45,580 bases of DNA from Mycobacterium sp. UM_CSW (GTDB lineage: Bacteria; Actinomycetota; Actinomycetes; Mycobacteriales; Mycobacteriaceae), in NCBI RefSeq assembly GCF_000455205.1, contig NZ_AUWQ01000027.1, positions 1 through 45,580 of the forward strand. Reading direction: 5' to 3'. Below are positions 17,434-26,139 of this stretch, piece after piece (the first letter of the stretch is position 1; the number at the start of each line of letters is the position of its first letter). The translations under genes were made by a program, and so were the position numbers. The notes under the pieces were generated by a model that was not told the origin of the DNA, made no database searches, and saw only the letters and a program-made list of their open reading frames with translations.

Positions 17434-19233
17434 ATGAGGGAGCCGATGCCAAGGCCTGCGACCGTTGGGGCGACGTTCGACGTCGACGCGCTGCGCCGCA
17501 AGTACGCCGATGAGCGGGCGCGCCGACTGCGCCCGGACGGAATCGCGCAGTACGTCGAGACGGCGGGTGCCTTCGCGCGATTCGCCGAAGACCCATGGGT
17601 GGACGGCACGTTCACCCGCGAGCCGCTCACCGACGAGGTCGACGTCGCGGTCATCGGTGCCGGCTTCGGCGGACTGCTGACCGGCGCCCGGCTGCGCGAG
17701 CTCGGTGTCCAAAGCGTGCGGCTGATCGACAGGGCGGCCGACGTGGGCGGCACCTGGTACTGGAACCGGTACCCGGGGATCGCGTGTGACGTCGAAAGCT
17801 ATGTGTACATGCCGCTATTGGAGGAGCTCGGCTACGTTCCGGCGGACAAGTACGCCCGGGGTTCGGAGATCTTCGCCCATTGCCAGCGCATCGCCGAGCA
17901 CTACGACCTCTACCGCGACGCCTGCCTGCAAACCGACGTACACGAGATCCGTTGGGATTCAAATGCTTCGCGCTGGATCATCCGGACCAACCACGGGGAC
18001 GAGATGCGGGCCAAGTTCGTCTCCATGGCCAATGGTTACCAGGCCAAGCCCAAGCTGCCCGGGATCGCCGGCCTCGGCAGTTTTCGCCGGCCGACCTTCC
18101 ACACCAGCCGGTGGGACTACGGCTACACCGGCGAAAAGCTGGAGCACCTGGCGACAAAGCGCGTCGGGATCATCGGCACCGGCGCCACCGCGATCCAGTG
18201 CGTGCCGCACCTCGCCGCGGCGGCGCGGCATCTCTACGTGTTCCAGCGCACGCCGTCATCCGTCGACGTCCGAGCCAATCGGCCCACGGACCCGCTGTGG
18301 GCCAACGCATTACGGCCGGGCTGGCAGGCCGAGCGCATCCGCAACTTCCAGATCCTGACGGCGGGCGGTCAGGCCGACGAGGATCTGGTCGCCGACGCGT
18401 GGACGAGCATCACCCGCAAACTGCCCGTCATGCGCCAGGACGGCGCCGGCGCCGCCCCGAACATCGAACTGGCCGACTTCGCCAAGATGGAGGAGATCCG
18501 GGCGCGCGTCGACGAGATCGTGATCGATCCCGTGACCGCCGAGGCGCTCAAACCGTGGTACGGCTACTTCTGTAAGCGGCCGTGTTTCCACGACGAATAT
18601 CTGCAGACTTTCAACCGCGACAACGTCACGCTGGTCGACACCCGCGGCCGCGGGGTCGAGCGCATCACCGAGGCCGGCGTCGTCGTCGACGGAACGACGT
18701 ACGAACTCGACTGCCTGATCTTCGCGACCGGATTCGAGGTCGGCACCGACTACTGCCGGCGCACCGGGTTCGACCTGATCGGCCGCGACGGCGTGACGCT
18801 CACCGACCGGTGGCGCGACGGAGTGCGCACGTTCCAGGGCTTGTGCGCCAACGGGTTTCCGAACTGCTTCATCGAAAGCATCGCCCAGGCGGGGCTCACC
18901 GTGAACTTCCCCTACCTGCTGGACGTGCAGGCCAGCCACGCCGCGTGGATCATCGCGTGGGCGCTGGAGAGCGGCGTCAGCGAGATCGAGGCGTCACGCG
19001 AGGCCGAAGCCGCGTGGGTCGACCTGGTGGTGGCCCGCTCGACGGCGACCGCCGAGCGGGCCAGGACCTGCACCCCCGGCTACTACAACCGGGAAGGCAA
19101 GGCGGACGCCAAGACTCGGCAGGGCAGCTTCTTCATCGGCGCACCGACCGAGTACGCGGACCTGCTGCAGGCGTGGCGGGCGAAGGGGGACCTCGAAGGG
19201 TACGACGTCCGCGGCGGAAGGGCCGGGCCGTGA
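17434..19233 (+). CDS. Baeyer-Villiger-type flavin monooxygenase (BVMO) with altered fingerprint
   Basis: A 599-residue protein starting at ATG 17434, or ATG 17446. A roughly 65-residue N-terminal extension precedes the FAD-binding motif VAVIGAGFGGLLTG. It has the class-specific GGTWYWNRYPGIACD, as in cyclohexanone monooxygenase, and a second dinucleotide-binding motif GIIGTGATAIQ for NADPH. The BVMO fingerprint FxGxxxHxxxW(P/D) reads FRRPTFHTSRWD, with Arg219 (CGG at 18088-18090) where glycine is usual. These enzymes insert oxygen next to a carbonyl to give an ester or lactone. The length, N-terminal extension and YWNRYPG motif point to a ketone or steroid-type BVMO; the substrate is unknown. 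Its stop overlaps the start of a second monooxygenase. Confidence 0.9.
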   Translation: MREPMPRPATVGATFDVDALRRKYADERARRLRPDGIAQYVETAGAFARFAEDPWVDGTFTREPLTDEVDVAVIGAGFGGLLTGARLRELGVQSVRLIDRAADVGGTWYWNRYPGIACDVESYVYMPLLEELGYVPADKYARGSEIFAHCQRIAEHYDLYRDACLQTDVHEIRWDSNASRWIIRTNHGDEMRAKFVSMANGYQAKPKLPGIAGLGSFRRPTFHTSRWDYGYTGEKLEHLATKRVGIIGTGATAIQCVPHLAAAARHLYVFQRTPSSVDVRANRPTDPLWANALRPGWQAERIRNFQILTAGGQADEDLVADAWTSITRKLPVMRQDGAGAAPNIELADFAKMEEIRARVDEIVIDPVTAEALKPWYGYFCKRPCFHDEYLQTFNRDNVTLVDTRGRGVERITEAGVVVDGTTYELDCLIFATGFEVGTDYCRRTGFDLIGRDGVTLTDRWRDGVRTFQGLCANGFPNCFIESIAQAGLTVNFPYLLDVQASHAAWIIAWALESGVSEIEASREAEAAWVDLVVARSTATAERARTCTPGYYNREGKADAKTRQGSFFIGAPTEYADLLQAWRAKGDLEGYDVRGGRAGP

Positions 19234-20846
19234 CGAGCCGAGGCGCCCGCCGGCGCTATGCGGTCGGCAGGCTGCGGGCGGCCACGCGCCGCCGGCGCCC
19301 GCCCAAGGTGGCGATCATCGGGGCCGGCTTCGGCGGCCTCGGCGCGGCGGTGGCGCTACGCCGCGCCGGCCTCGACGACCTGGTGATCATCGAGGCCGGC
19401 GACGGGGTCGGCGGCACCTGGCGCCGCAACACCTATCCCGGCGCCGCCTGCGACATCCAGAGCCACCTGTACTCCTTTTCCTTCGCGCCCAACAAGTCCT
19501 GGAGCCGCACTTACGCTCGTCAGCCCGAGATCCTGGCCTACCTCGAGTCCGTGGCCGACGACTTCGACCTGCGCCGCCATCTCATGCTCGGCACCAAAGT
19601 GCGTTCGGTCCGGTGGGACCCCGACGCGTGGTGCTGGAACTGCGAAGTGGACCGCGCGGGGCAAGCCGAGACGCTGAGCGCCGACGTCGTCGTCTGCGCC
19701 GTCGGATTGTTCGGATCGCCGAAGCGTCCCGACATCGCGGGGCTGACCGACTTCGGCGGCTCGCTGATGCACACCGCGCAGTGGGATCACGGCATCGAGC
19801 TGGCCGGCAAGAAGGTGGCGGTGATCGGCACCGGCGCCAGCGGCGTGCAGGTGGTCCCCGAGCTCGCGAAGACCGCGGAACGCGTGACGGTGTTCCAGCG
19901 GACCCCGCCGTGGATGGTGCCCAAGGACGACCGGCCTTACAGCCCGGCCGAATTGGCGCGCTTTCGGCGTGATCCCCTGGCGGTGCGCCGCGCCCGTTGG
20001 CAGATCTGGAAATTCCAGCACGACAACACCGCCACCTTCGCCGACGACCCGGTGGTCGCCGCGCGCACGCACGTCGCGACGTCGTTCTTGGAGCGCACCG
20101 TGGCCGACGGGCGGCTGCGCCGCGCGCTGACGCCGGACTATCCGTTCCGCTGCAAGCGGGTGCTGCTGGGCGACGACTATTACCGCGCGTTGCAGGCGGA
20201 CAACGTCGAGCTGGTCACCGATCCCATCGCGCGGGTCACCGAGACGTCGGTGCTGACCGCGGCCGGCCGGACCGTCGACGTGGACGCGATTGTGCTGGCG
20301 ACCGGCTTCGAAACGTCGCGCTACCTGTCGGGGATCGACGTGGTCGGCGTCGACGGTCAACGGCTGCACGAGCACTGGGGCGCCGACCCGAGCGCCTATC
20401 TGGGGGTGGCGGTCGCGGGCTTCCCGAACTTCTTCATGCTCTACGGCCCCAACACCAACCAGGGCGGCAACTCGATCGTCTACATCCTGGAGGCGGGCGC
20501 GCGGCTGGTGGCCAGCGCCGTTAGCCGGGTGGCGCGCCGGGGCGGCTACGTCGACGTTCGTCCGGAGGCCGAAAGGCGCTACAACGAGGCGCTTTCCGCG
20601 GATCTCGAGCGCACCGTGTGGACCCAGTGCGACAGCTACTTCCGTTCTCCCACCGGCCGCATCGTGACCCAATGGCCCTATACCGAACTGGAATACGCGC
20701 GGCGCACCTGGCGGCTGCGGTCGCACGATTGGTCGCACCGCTCAAGAGCTGCTCCGCCGCCTCCTCGGCACGCCGATCCGGCTCGCCACGTTATCTATCG
20801 CCCTGCGGAACGCCTGCATGCCGAAACCGATTCCCCGGGAACGTAA
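19230..20846 (+). CDS. Second class B flavin monooxygenase (BVMO-like)
   Basis: A 538-residue protein starting at GTG 19230, which overlaps the preceding stop as GTGA, so the two are translationally coupled. After a very basic N-terminus come VAIIGAGFGGLGAAV (FAD), GGTWRRNTYPGAACD and VAVIGTGASGVQVV (NADPH). The fingerprint FGGSLMHTAQWD is canonical, unlike that of its neighbour. The shorter length and GVGGTWRRNTYPG motif resemble the mycobacterial FMO/BVMO group related to EthA and Rv0892-like proteins. The C-terminal 35 residues are proline- and histidine-rich and look poorly ordered. The two proteins share only distant similarity and probably act on related substrates or in sequence. Confidence 0.88.
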   Translation: MTSRGARRRYAVGRLRAATRRRRPPKVAIIGAGFGGLGAAVALRRAGLDDLVIIEAGDGVGGTWRRNTYPGAACDIQSHLYSFSFAPNKSWSRTYARQPEILAYLESVADDFDLRRHLMLGTKVRSVRWDPDAWCWNCEVDRAGQAETLSADVVVCAVGLFGSPKRPDIAGLTDFGGSLMHTAQWDHGIELAGKKVAVIGTGASGVQVVPELAKTAERVTVFQRTPPWMVPKDDRPYSPAELARFRRDPLAVRRARWQIWKFQHDNTATFADDPVVAARTHVATSFLERTVADGRLRRALTPDYPFRCKRVLLGDDYYRALQADNVELVTDPIARVTETSVLTAAGRTVDVDAIVLATGFETSRYLSGIDVVGVDGQRLHEHWGADPSAYLGVAVAGFPNFFMLYGPNTNQGGNSIVYILEAGARLVASAVSRVARRGGYVDVRPEAERRYNEALSADLERTVWTQCDSYFRSPTGRIVTQWPYTELEYARRTWRLRSHDWSHRSRAAPPPPRHADPARHVIYRPAERLHAETDSPGT

Positions 20847-20857
20847 TTGGAAGCATC

Positions 20858-22258
20858 TCAGCGCGCGGGGTCGTCGGCCACCTCGATGTCGCCGGCCTTG
20901 GCCGCCGCGCGCAGTTGATGGAAGTCGTCGAGCGACTTGTCGGCGTATGCGTAGCTCCACTCGGCAATCGCCTCGTGCAAGGTGTCAGCGGTGCCCGCAT
21001 AGCCGCGCATTATCGATGCGTTGGCGCTCTGGGAGTGCGCCCGCGCCAGCAGCACCGCGCACGCACTGACGTATTCGCCGAACGTCGAAGGTGACATGCC
21101 TTCGGTGTCGACGGAGCCTTTCATGTCGTGGAATTGCCGGACGTAGTAGTCGCGGCCGTCCTTGCGTGTCGTGCCGAGGAACACGTCCGACATCGCCTGC
21201 AGGATCTGCTGGCCATCGATGACGCGGATGCCCTGGCCGCTCGCCTCGACCGCCGCGTTGAGGCTCTCCGGTTGGGCCCATCGGCCGTACTCGTCAAGCA
21301 CCGATCGAGTGGCCTCTTTGATCTGCAGGATCAGCGGCGTGCCGTTGGGCCCCACCAGGATGACCAGGTAACACCGGGTGCCGACGCTGCCGACGCCGAC
21401 CACGCGCAGCGCGACATCGGTAATGCGGAAATGCGACAGCAGGAGCGCAACGTCGGCCGGGACCGCCGTCAGGTACTCCTGGACCGCCTCCACCAACGGC
21501 CCTTCGGTCTCCTCGTCCACATGTTGGAGTACCGGCGGCGCCTCCCGCAGGCGCGGGGTTCCGTCGGGCCCAATCTCGGTGATCCGCTTGAAGACTCGCG
21601 CCGAGGTACGGGTGCGCGCCTGGGATATCGTCTTCTGGATCACCGCCTGCAGGCCCTTGGACACCGTCCCGGTATAGTGCTCCGGTTCCACCCGCAGGTA
21701 GTAGCGCTGCAGGACGTCCATTTCCTCGAGCATCGCCGTCAAACTCGCTTGGTAGCTCGCCAATGCCTGTTCGACGCAACTGCGGATGGCCTTGACCGGG
21801 TATCCGGCATGGCGTCCCCCGACGATCGCGCTGGTGATCAGGCGTTTGACGTCCCACTCGGAGGGCGCGACCGCAGCCTCGTCAAAGTCGTTGAGGTCGA
21901 AGACTATTGAGCGATCCGGCGCGGCATACACGCCGAAATTCGAGATGTGAGCGTCGCCGCAGCACATGATTTCGATCCCGCTGGTCGGGCCTGCGGCTAG
22001 GTCGGCGGCCATGACCGCCGCCGAGCCGCGGTAGAACGAGAAGGGGTCGGCGAGCATTCGGGCAAAACGCAGCGGGACGAGTTCGGGCAGTCGGCCGGCG
22101 TTTTGGGCGACGAGGATCTCGGTGGCCGATCGGCTCGCGGGAGTCAACCGCGCCAAAGAACGCCGGGGGGCGGTCTTGCGCAGGGCCCGCCCGCGCGCCA
22201 CGTCCTGCTCGGGTACTTCGAGTTCGATCAGGCGGTCACGCAAAGCCCGCTGCGGCAT
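20858..22258 (-). CDS. DUF2252 family protein (kinase-like fold)
   Basis: A 466-residue protein starting at ATG 22258. There is no SD; TATGCT lies 6 nt upstream, so a leaderless transcript is possible. The DUF2252 signatures are present: PLRFARMLADPFSFYRGSA, CCGDAHISNFGVY and VFDLNDFDEA. The GDAHxxNFG and DFDE pair resembles the catalytic loop and metal-binding aspartates of aminoglycoside-phosphotransferase-like kinases. Later segments (YYVRQFHDMKGS and ACAVLLARAHSQSA) are also family-typical. The substrate is unknown. It converges on the monooxygenase operon with an 11-nt gap and is divergent from the sulfate-binding protein gene. Confidence 0.9.
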   Translation of the reverse strand: MPQRALRDRLIELEVPEQDVARGRALRKTAPRRSLARLTPASRSATEILVAQNAGRLPELVPLRFARMLADPFSFYRGSAAVMAADLAAGPTSGIEIMCCGDAHISNFGVYAAPDRSIVFDLNDFDEAAVAPSEWDVKRLITSAIVGGRHAGYPVKAIRSCVEQALASYQASLTAMLEEMDVLQRYYLRVEPEHYTGTVSKGLQAVIQKTISQARTRTSARVFKRITEIGPDGTPRLREAPPVLQHVDEETEGPLVEAVQEYLTAVPADVALLLSHFRITDVALRVVGVGSVGTRCYLVILVGPNGTPLILQIKEATRSVLDEYGRWAQPESLNAAVEASGQGIRVIDGQQILQAMSDVFLGTTRKDGRDYYVRQFHDMKGSVDTEGMSPSTFGEYVSACAVLLARAHSQSANASIMRGYAGTADTLHEAIAEWSYAYADKSLDDFHQLRAAAKAGDIEVADDPAR

Positions 22259-22360
22259 CTGCCCAGCATAGGTACGGGGCGCGCTTTGCAGTTAGCTTCA
22301 GGGTGATTCTCAACGCTGTGCCGAAGTGGCCCGATCGTTAACATCCTTGAAAGTATTGGT

Positions 22361-22380
22361 GCCGGACAAAATGGTCCGGC
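22361..22380 (+). promoter_or_regulatory. Leader hairpin before the sulfate-uptake pair
   Basis: GCCGGAC and GTCCGGC form a perfect 7-bp stem around the loop AAAATG. The hairpin ends 10 nt before the AGAGGA Shine-Dalgarno (22391-22396) of the substrate-binding protein gene. No T-run follows, so it is not a standard terminator. It could be part of a sulfur-responsive leader or a protein-binding site. I could not match it to a known SAM riboswitch. Confidence 0.4.
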
Positions 22381-22403
22381 GTTTGCTGTGAGAGGACGCC
22401 TGG

Positions 22404-23483
22404 ATGTTGAAAGCGCGTCCGGCGTTCGAGCGTTTCCGCCCCCGGTTGCGCATCGGCTGGCTCAACGTCGTCGGGGTGGTCGCCCTCGTCCTCGCCGCCA
22501 CCGCGATCGTCGTCAAGAATGCTCCCGGTGCCGGAACCAACCAAATCCTCAACGTCTCCTACGACCCGACGCGTGAGTTGTACGCGGCGATCGACAAGGC
22601 ATTCATCCCACAATATCGCGTGCATACCGGAATCAGCTTGGACATCAAGGAATCTCACGGCGGTTCGGGCCGTCAGCTGCGCAGCGTCCTCGACGGCAGC
22701 CAGAAGGCCAGCGTGGTGTCGCTGGCGCTGATCAGCGACGTCGAGACGCTGAGCAAGCGGGGGCTGGTCGCCCCCGACTGGCAACGGCGGCTGCCGCACA
22801 ACTCGGTGCCGTACACGTCGACCATCGTCTTCGTCGTCCGCAAGGGCAATCCCAAGGCCATCCACGACTGGCCCGACCTGATCAAGGGCGACGTGTCCGT
22901 GGTGACCCCCAACCCGCGCAGTTCGGGCAACGGCCAGCTCAGCGTCCTCGCGGCCTGGGGCTCGGTCACCACCCGGGGCGGCAGCCACGCCCAAGCGACC
23001 GACTACGTGCGGTCGCTGTTGCGCCACGTGGCGGTCTCGGATGCCGGGGCGCGCGGTGCCGGCGACAGCTTCACGCTGGCGAAGATCGGCGATGTCCAGC
23101 TGACTTGGGAGAACGAGGCGCTGCGCGAGGTCGCCGCCAACAAAGACGAACTGCAGCTGGTCTATCCGCCGGTCAGCATCCTTGCCGAACCCGCGGTGGC
23201 CTGGGTCGACGCCAACGTCACCGATCCGAAGACGGCGACCTATGCCAAGGCCTACCTCGACTACCTGTTCACCGACGCCGCGCAAGAACAGGTGGCGCAA
23301 TACGGTTACCGCCCGTTCAAGCCGGAGATCCTGGCCAAACATGCCGACCGGCTGCCCCCGCTCGCGCTGTTCCCGATCACCGCCATCGCCAAGGACTGGA
23401 GCGACGCGCGCGAGCAGTTCTTCGGCATCAACGGAATCCTCGACACGATCTCGGCGCCGCCGGGTGCGGCGTCGGCGACCTGA
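22404..23483 (+). CDS. Sulfate/anion substrate-binding protein (SubI/Sbp-like)
   Basis: A 359-residue protein starting at ATG 22404 with AGAGGA 7 nt upstream. Residues about 20-36 form an uncleaved-looking signal anchor ([16 protein letters not shown]); there is no lipobox cysteine. The periplasmic-binding fold follows, with [40 protein letters not shown] leading into LAAWG (the sulfate-binding-protein signature), and LTWENEA. Family members bind sulfate or thiosulfate for an ABC permease of the CysTWA type. Here no ABC genes follow; the next gene, 19 nt downstream, is a SulP permease. Confidence 0.9.
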   Translation: MLKARPAFERFRPRLRIGWLNVVGVVALVLAATAIVVKNAPGAGTNQILNVSYDPTRELYAAIDKAFIPQYRVHTGISLDIKESHGGSGRQLRSVLDGSQKASVVSLALISDVETLSKRGLVAPDWQRRLPHNSVPYTSTIVFVVRKGNPKAIHDWPDLIKGDVSVVTPNPRSSGNGQLSVLAAWGSVTTRGGSHAQATDYVRSLLRHVAVSDAGARGAGDSFTLAKIGDVQLTWENEALREVAANKDELQLVYPPVSILAEPAVAWVDANVTDPKTATYAKAYLDYLFTDAAQEQVAQYGYRPFKPEILAKHADRLPPLALFPITAIAKDWSDAREQFFGINGILDTISAPPGAASAT

Positions 23484-23502
23484 CGGAAAGACCGAACGCA
23501 CC

Positions 23503-25242
23503 GTGGGCTTCGCGCTGAATTACGACCTGGTGAAGGGCCGGCACGATCTCATTGCCGGCCTGACCGTTGCCGCCATCTCGTTCCCCCAAGCGATGGCGTA
23601 CGCGTTGATCGCCGGCGTGGACCCGAGGTTCGGGGTCTACTCGGCCATCGTCGTGACGATCGTCGCGTCGATCTTCGGCTCGTCGTCGCATTTGATCAAC
23701 GGGCCGACGAGCGCCATCTCGCTGCTGGTCTTCGGCGCCCTGGCATTCATCGATTCGGAGAACAGCACCCAACTCTTCGAGGGGTTGTTCCTGCTGGCCG
23801 TGCTGGTCGGCGGATTCCAGATCGTGATCAGCCTGTTCAAGCTCGGCAACCTGACCCGCTACATCTCCGAGTCGGTGATCATCGGCTTCATGGCTGCGGC
23901 GGCGTTTCTGCTCGCCGCCGGGCAGCTGGGCAACGCACTCGGGGTGCGCGACAAGGGAAACGGGCACATGCAGGTCTTGCGCCGGGTATGGCTCACCCTC
24001 ACGCACGGCGACGCGATCAACCCCCGCGCCCTGACGCTCAGCGTCGCCGCGGTGGTCCTGGCGGTCGTACTGCGCAAGCTGGTCCGACGCTACGGCTGGC
24101 CGCAGGTCGACATGCTCGCCGTGCTGATCGTCACCGCCCTGATCGCCTACGTGGCGGGGTGGTCGATTCCGGGCGCCAACGGACATACCGCCGTCGCGGT
24201 GGCCGCGAAGATCCCGCGCAGCCTGCCGGTCCCGCACATTCCGGAGGTCCACATCGACTGGCTGCCCGAGCTGTCGTCCGGCGCGCTGGCGATCGCGTTC
24301 GTCGGCATCATCGAGGCACTGTCGATCGCCAAAGCCATTGCCTATCAAACGCAACAGCAGATCGACTACAACCGGCAGATCATGGCCGAGGGTCTGGCCA
24401 ACCTCACCGGCGGCTTCTTTCAGAGCCTGCCGGGCTCGGGCTCGCTGTCGCGATCTGCGATCAACTTCCAGTCCGGCGGGTTGACCCGGTTCTCCGGGAT
24501 CGTCTCGGCCGCAACGGTTGCCGCGGCACTGCTATTGTTCGCGCCCCTGTTGCGCTATGTGCCCCAGGCGGCGCTGGCAGGGCTGCTGCTCGTCACCGCC
24601 GCCCGCCTCGTCGACTTCAAGCGCCTGATCTACACGCTCAAGGCGTCGCGCTATGACGCCGGCCTGGTGCTCGTCACCGCGTTCACGGGAGTGGCGATCG
24701 ATCTCGACAAGTCGGTTCTGCTGGGCGTGATCCTGTCGATCCTGCTGTTTGTGCCCCGCGCGGCGAAGCTGAAGGCCAAAGAGCTGATCGTGACCCCCGA
24801 ACGCGTGGTCCGCGAACGCATCCCGGGCGACCCGGCCGATCCCTCGATCGTCATCTACGACGTGGAAGGCGAGCTGTTCTTCGGCGCCGCACCGGAATTG
24901 GATCGCTACCTGTCGGAGATCAGGCAGCGGGTCGAGAGCGACGGCATCCGGTTCGTGGTGTTGCGGCTCAAACGGGTGCGCCATCCCGACGTCGTCTGCA
25001 TCGAGCGCATCGAGCACTTCCTGCGCGAGGAGGCGGCGCGCGGTGTCACCGTCCTGCTCGCCGGAGTGCGCGCCGATACGCTCACGCTGCTGAAAAACGT
25101 TGGCTTCCAAGGCTGGTTCCCCGCGGAGCACGTCTTCCCCGAGGAAGACGAGGAATACTCCGCGACGCTCAAAGCGGTGCGCTATGCGCACAACGGGCTG
25201 GCGGAACCGGCCCCGCCCGCAGAGCTGTATTACCTGGTCTGA
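23503..25242 (+). CDS. SulP-family anion permease with STAS domain
   Basis: A 579-residue protein starting at GTG 23503, 19 nt after the binding-protein stop; the long open frame upstream overlaps that gene and is discarded. The transmembrane part has the SulP signatures IAGLTVAAISFPQAMAYALI, GPTSAIS and QSLPGSGSLSRSAIN. After about ten helices the C-terminal 140 residues form a STAS domain (IVIYDVEGELFFGAA, then FVVLRLKRV). SulP proteins import sulfate or bicarbonate, or exchange anions. The binding-protein neighbour favours sulfate. It ends three bases before the stop of the convergent SDR gene. Confidence 0.93.
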   Translation: MGFALNYDLVKGRHDLIAGLTVAAISFPQAMAYALIAGVDPRFGVYSAIVVTIVASIFGSSSHLINGPTSAISLLVFGALAFIDSENSTQLFEGLFLLAVLVGGFQIVISLFKLGNLTRYISESVIIGFMAAAAFLLAAGQLGNALGVRDKGNGHMQVLRRVWLTLTHGDAINPRALTLSVAAVVLAVVLRKLVRRYGWPQVDMLAVLIVTALIAYVAGWSIPGANGHTAVAVAAKIPRSLPVPHIPEVHIDWLPELSSGALAIAFVGIIEALSIAKAIAYQTQQQIDYNRQIMAEGLANLTGGFFQSLPGSGSLSRSAINFQSGGLTRFSGIVSAATVAAALLLFAPLLRYVPQAALAGLLLVTAARLVDFKRLIYTLKASRYDAGLVLVTAFTGVAIDLDKSVLLGVILSILLFVPRAAKLKAKELIVTPERVVRERIPGDPADPSIVIYDVEGELFFGAAPELDRYLSEIRQRVESDGIRFVVLRLKRVRHPDVVCIERIEHFLREEAARGVTVLLAGVRADTLTLLKNVGFQGWFPAEHVFPEEDEEYSATLKAVRYAHNGLAEPAPPAELYYLV

Positions 25243-25245
25243 GGG

Positions 25246-26085
25246 TCAGCCCTTGGCCGCGGCCGCCCTGGCTCGCTCGGTCATCGAGGCGATCACCCCG
25301 CCGTCGTTGAGGATGTCGGTGCCGGTGAGGTAACCGGCCTTGTCGCTGGCGCAGAACGCGAGTAGCTCCGCCATCTCCTCGGCCTTGCCCCAGCGCGGTA
25401 CGGCGGCGTCGGCGACCATGGCGCCGGCCCCGGCCTGCTCTTCCAGTCGGCCCATCTCGGTGTCGGTCGACCCCGGGGAAACGGAGACGATGCGCAGCCC
25501 GCGCGCATTGAATCGCTCGGCCTGTGCCTGGCTGTACCACTTGACGTAGGTCTTGCTCAGCGCGTAAGCGATGCCGGACCGGACATCCTCGGGCGCGATG
25601 TCGCAGGCCGTCAGCATGGCGCCCATGAAGGCCTCGGGGTCTTCCAGGGCCAGCGGAAATTTCTGTGCCGGAACGATTTCCGCGGGGAGGACATGGGCGG
25701 CCATGGACGCCACGTTGACGATCACCGCGCCCTCACCGGCGTTCGCGTAAAACGCCTCGTTGACGTTGAGCGTGCCGACCGCGTTGGTCCGCATGACGTA
25801 GTCGGCGGCACCCATGCTCGGACTGACCCCGGCGGTGTGGATGACCGAGGCGAGCGTCCCGAGATTGGTTGCAGTGTCGAGCAGCGCATCGACCGCGCCC
25901 CGGTCGGTGACGTCGCAGTTGACCGCCGTGGGCGTCATCCCGAGGCCTTCCAGGGTCGCGGCCGCCGCATTCAGGCGGTCCTGCCGCACGTCGCAGAGGA
26001 CCAGGGTGTGGTCGCGGCCAACGATTTTGGCCGTGGCCAGCCCCATGCCGCCGGCGCCGCCCGTGATTACCGACACTCGATTCAT
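25246..26085 (-). CDS. SDR family oxidoreductase
   Basis: A 279-residue short-chain dehydrogenase starting at ATG 26085. The cofactor motif is TGGAGGMG. It has VLCDV, the HTAGVSPSM loop in place of NNAG, and the catalytic YALSK. An insertion of about 40 residues between the catalytic serine (VASMAA) and YALSK includes LALEDPEAFMGAM, longer than usual and perhaps forming a substrate lid. The substrate is unknown. A dyad ATACG-TGGAC-CGTAT (26084-26098) spans its start codon and could be a repressor site. Confidence 0.87.
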   Translation of the reverse strand: MNRVSVITGGAGGMGLATAKIVGRDHTLVLCDVRQDRLNAAAATLEGLGMTPTAVNCDVTDRGAVDALLDTATNLGTLASVIHTAGVSPSMGAADYVMRTNAVGTLNVNEAFYANAGEGAVIVNVASMAAHVLPAEIVPAQKFPLALEDPEAFMGAMLTACDIAPEDVRSGIAYALSKTYVKWYSQAQAERFNARGLRIVSVSPGSTDTEMGRLEEQAGAGAMVADAAVPRWGKAEEMAELLAFCASDKAGYLTGTDILNDGGVIASMTERARAAAAKG

Positions 26086-26098
26086 ACGTGGACCGTAT
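26084..26098. promoter_or_regulatory. Dyad ATACG-N5-CGTAT over the SDR start codon
   Basis: The 5-5-5 inverted repeat covers the first two bases of the ATG at 26085 and the 13 nt before it. On the minus strand TATACG begins 14 nt before the start codon, a possible -10 for a leaderless mRNA. A regulator bound here would block initiation. The site is short, so chance cannot be excluded. Confidence 0.3.
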
Positions 26099-26139
26099 AC
26101 GCAGAGCGCTTTCGGAGCGGACGCCGGGTTATTCGCGCG

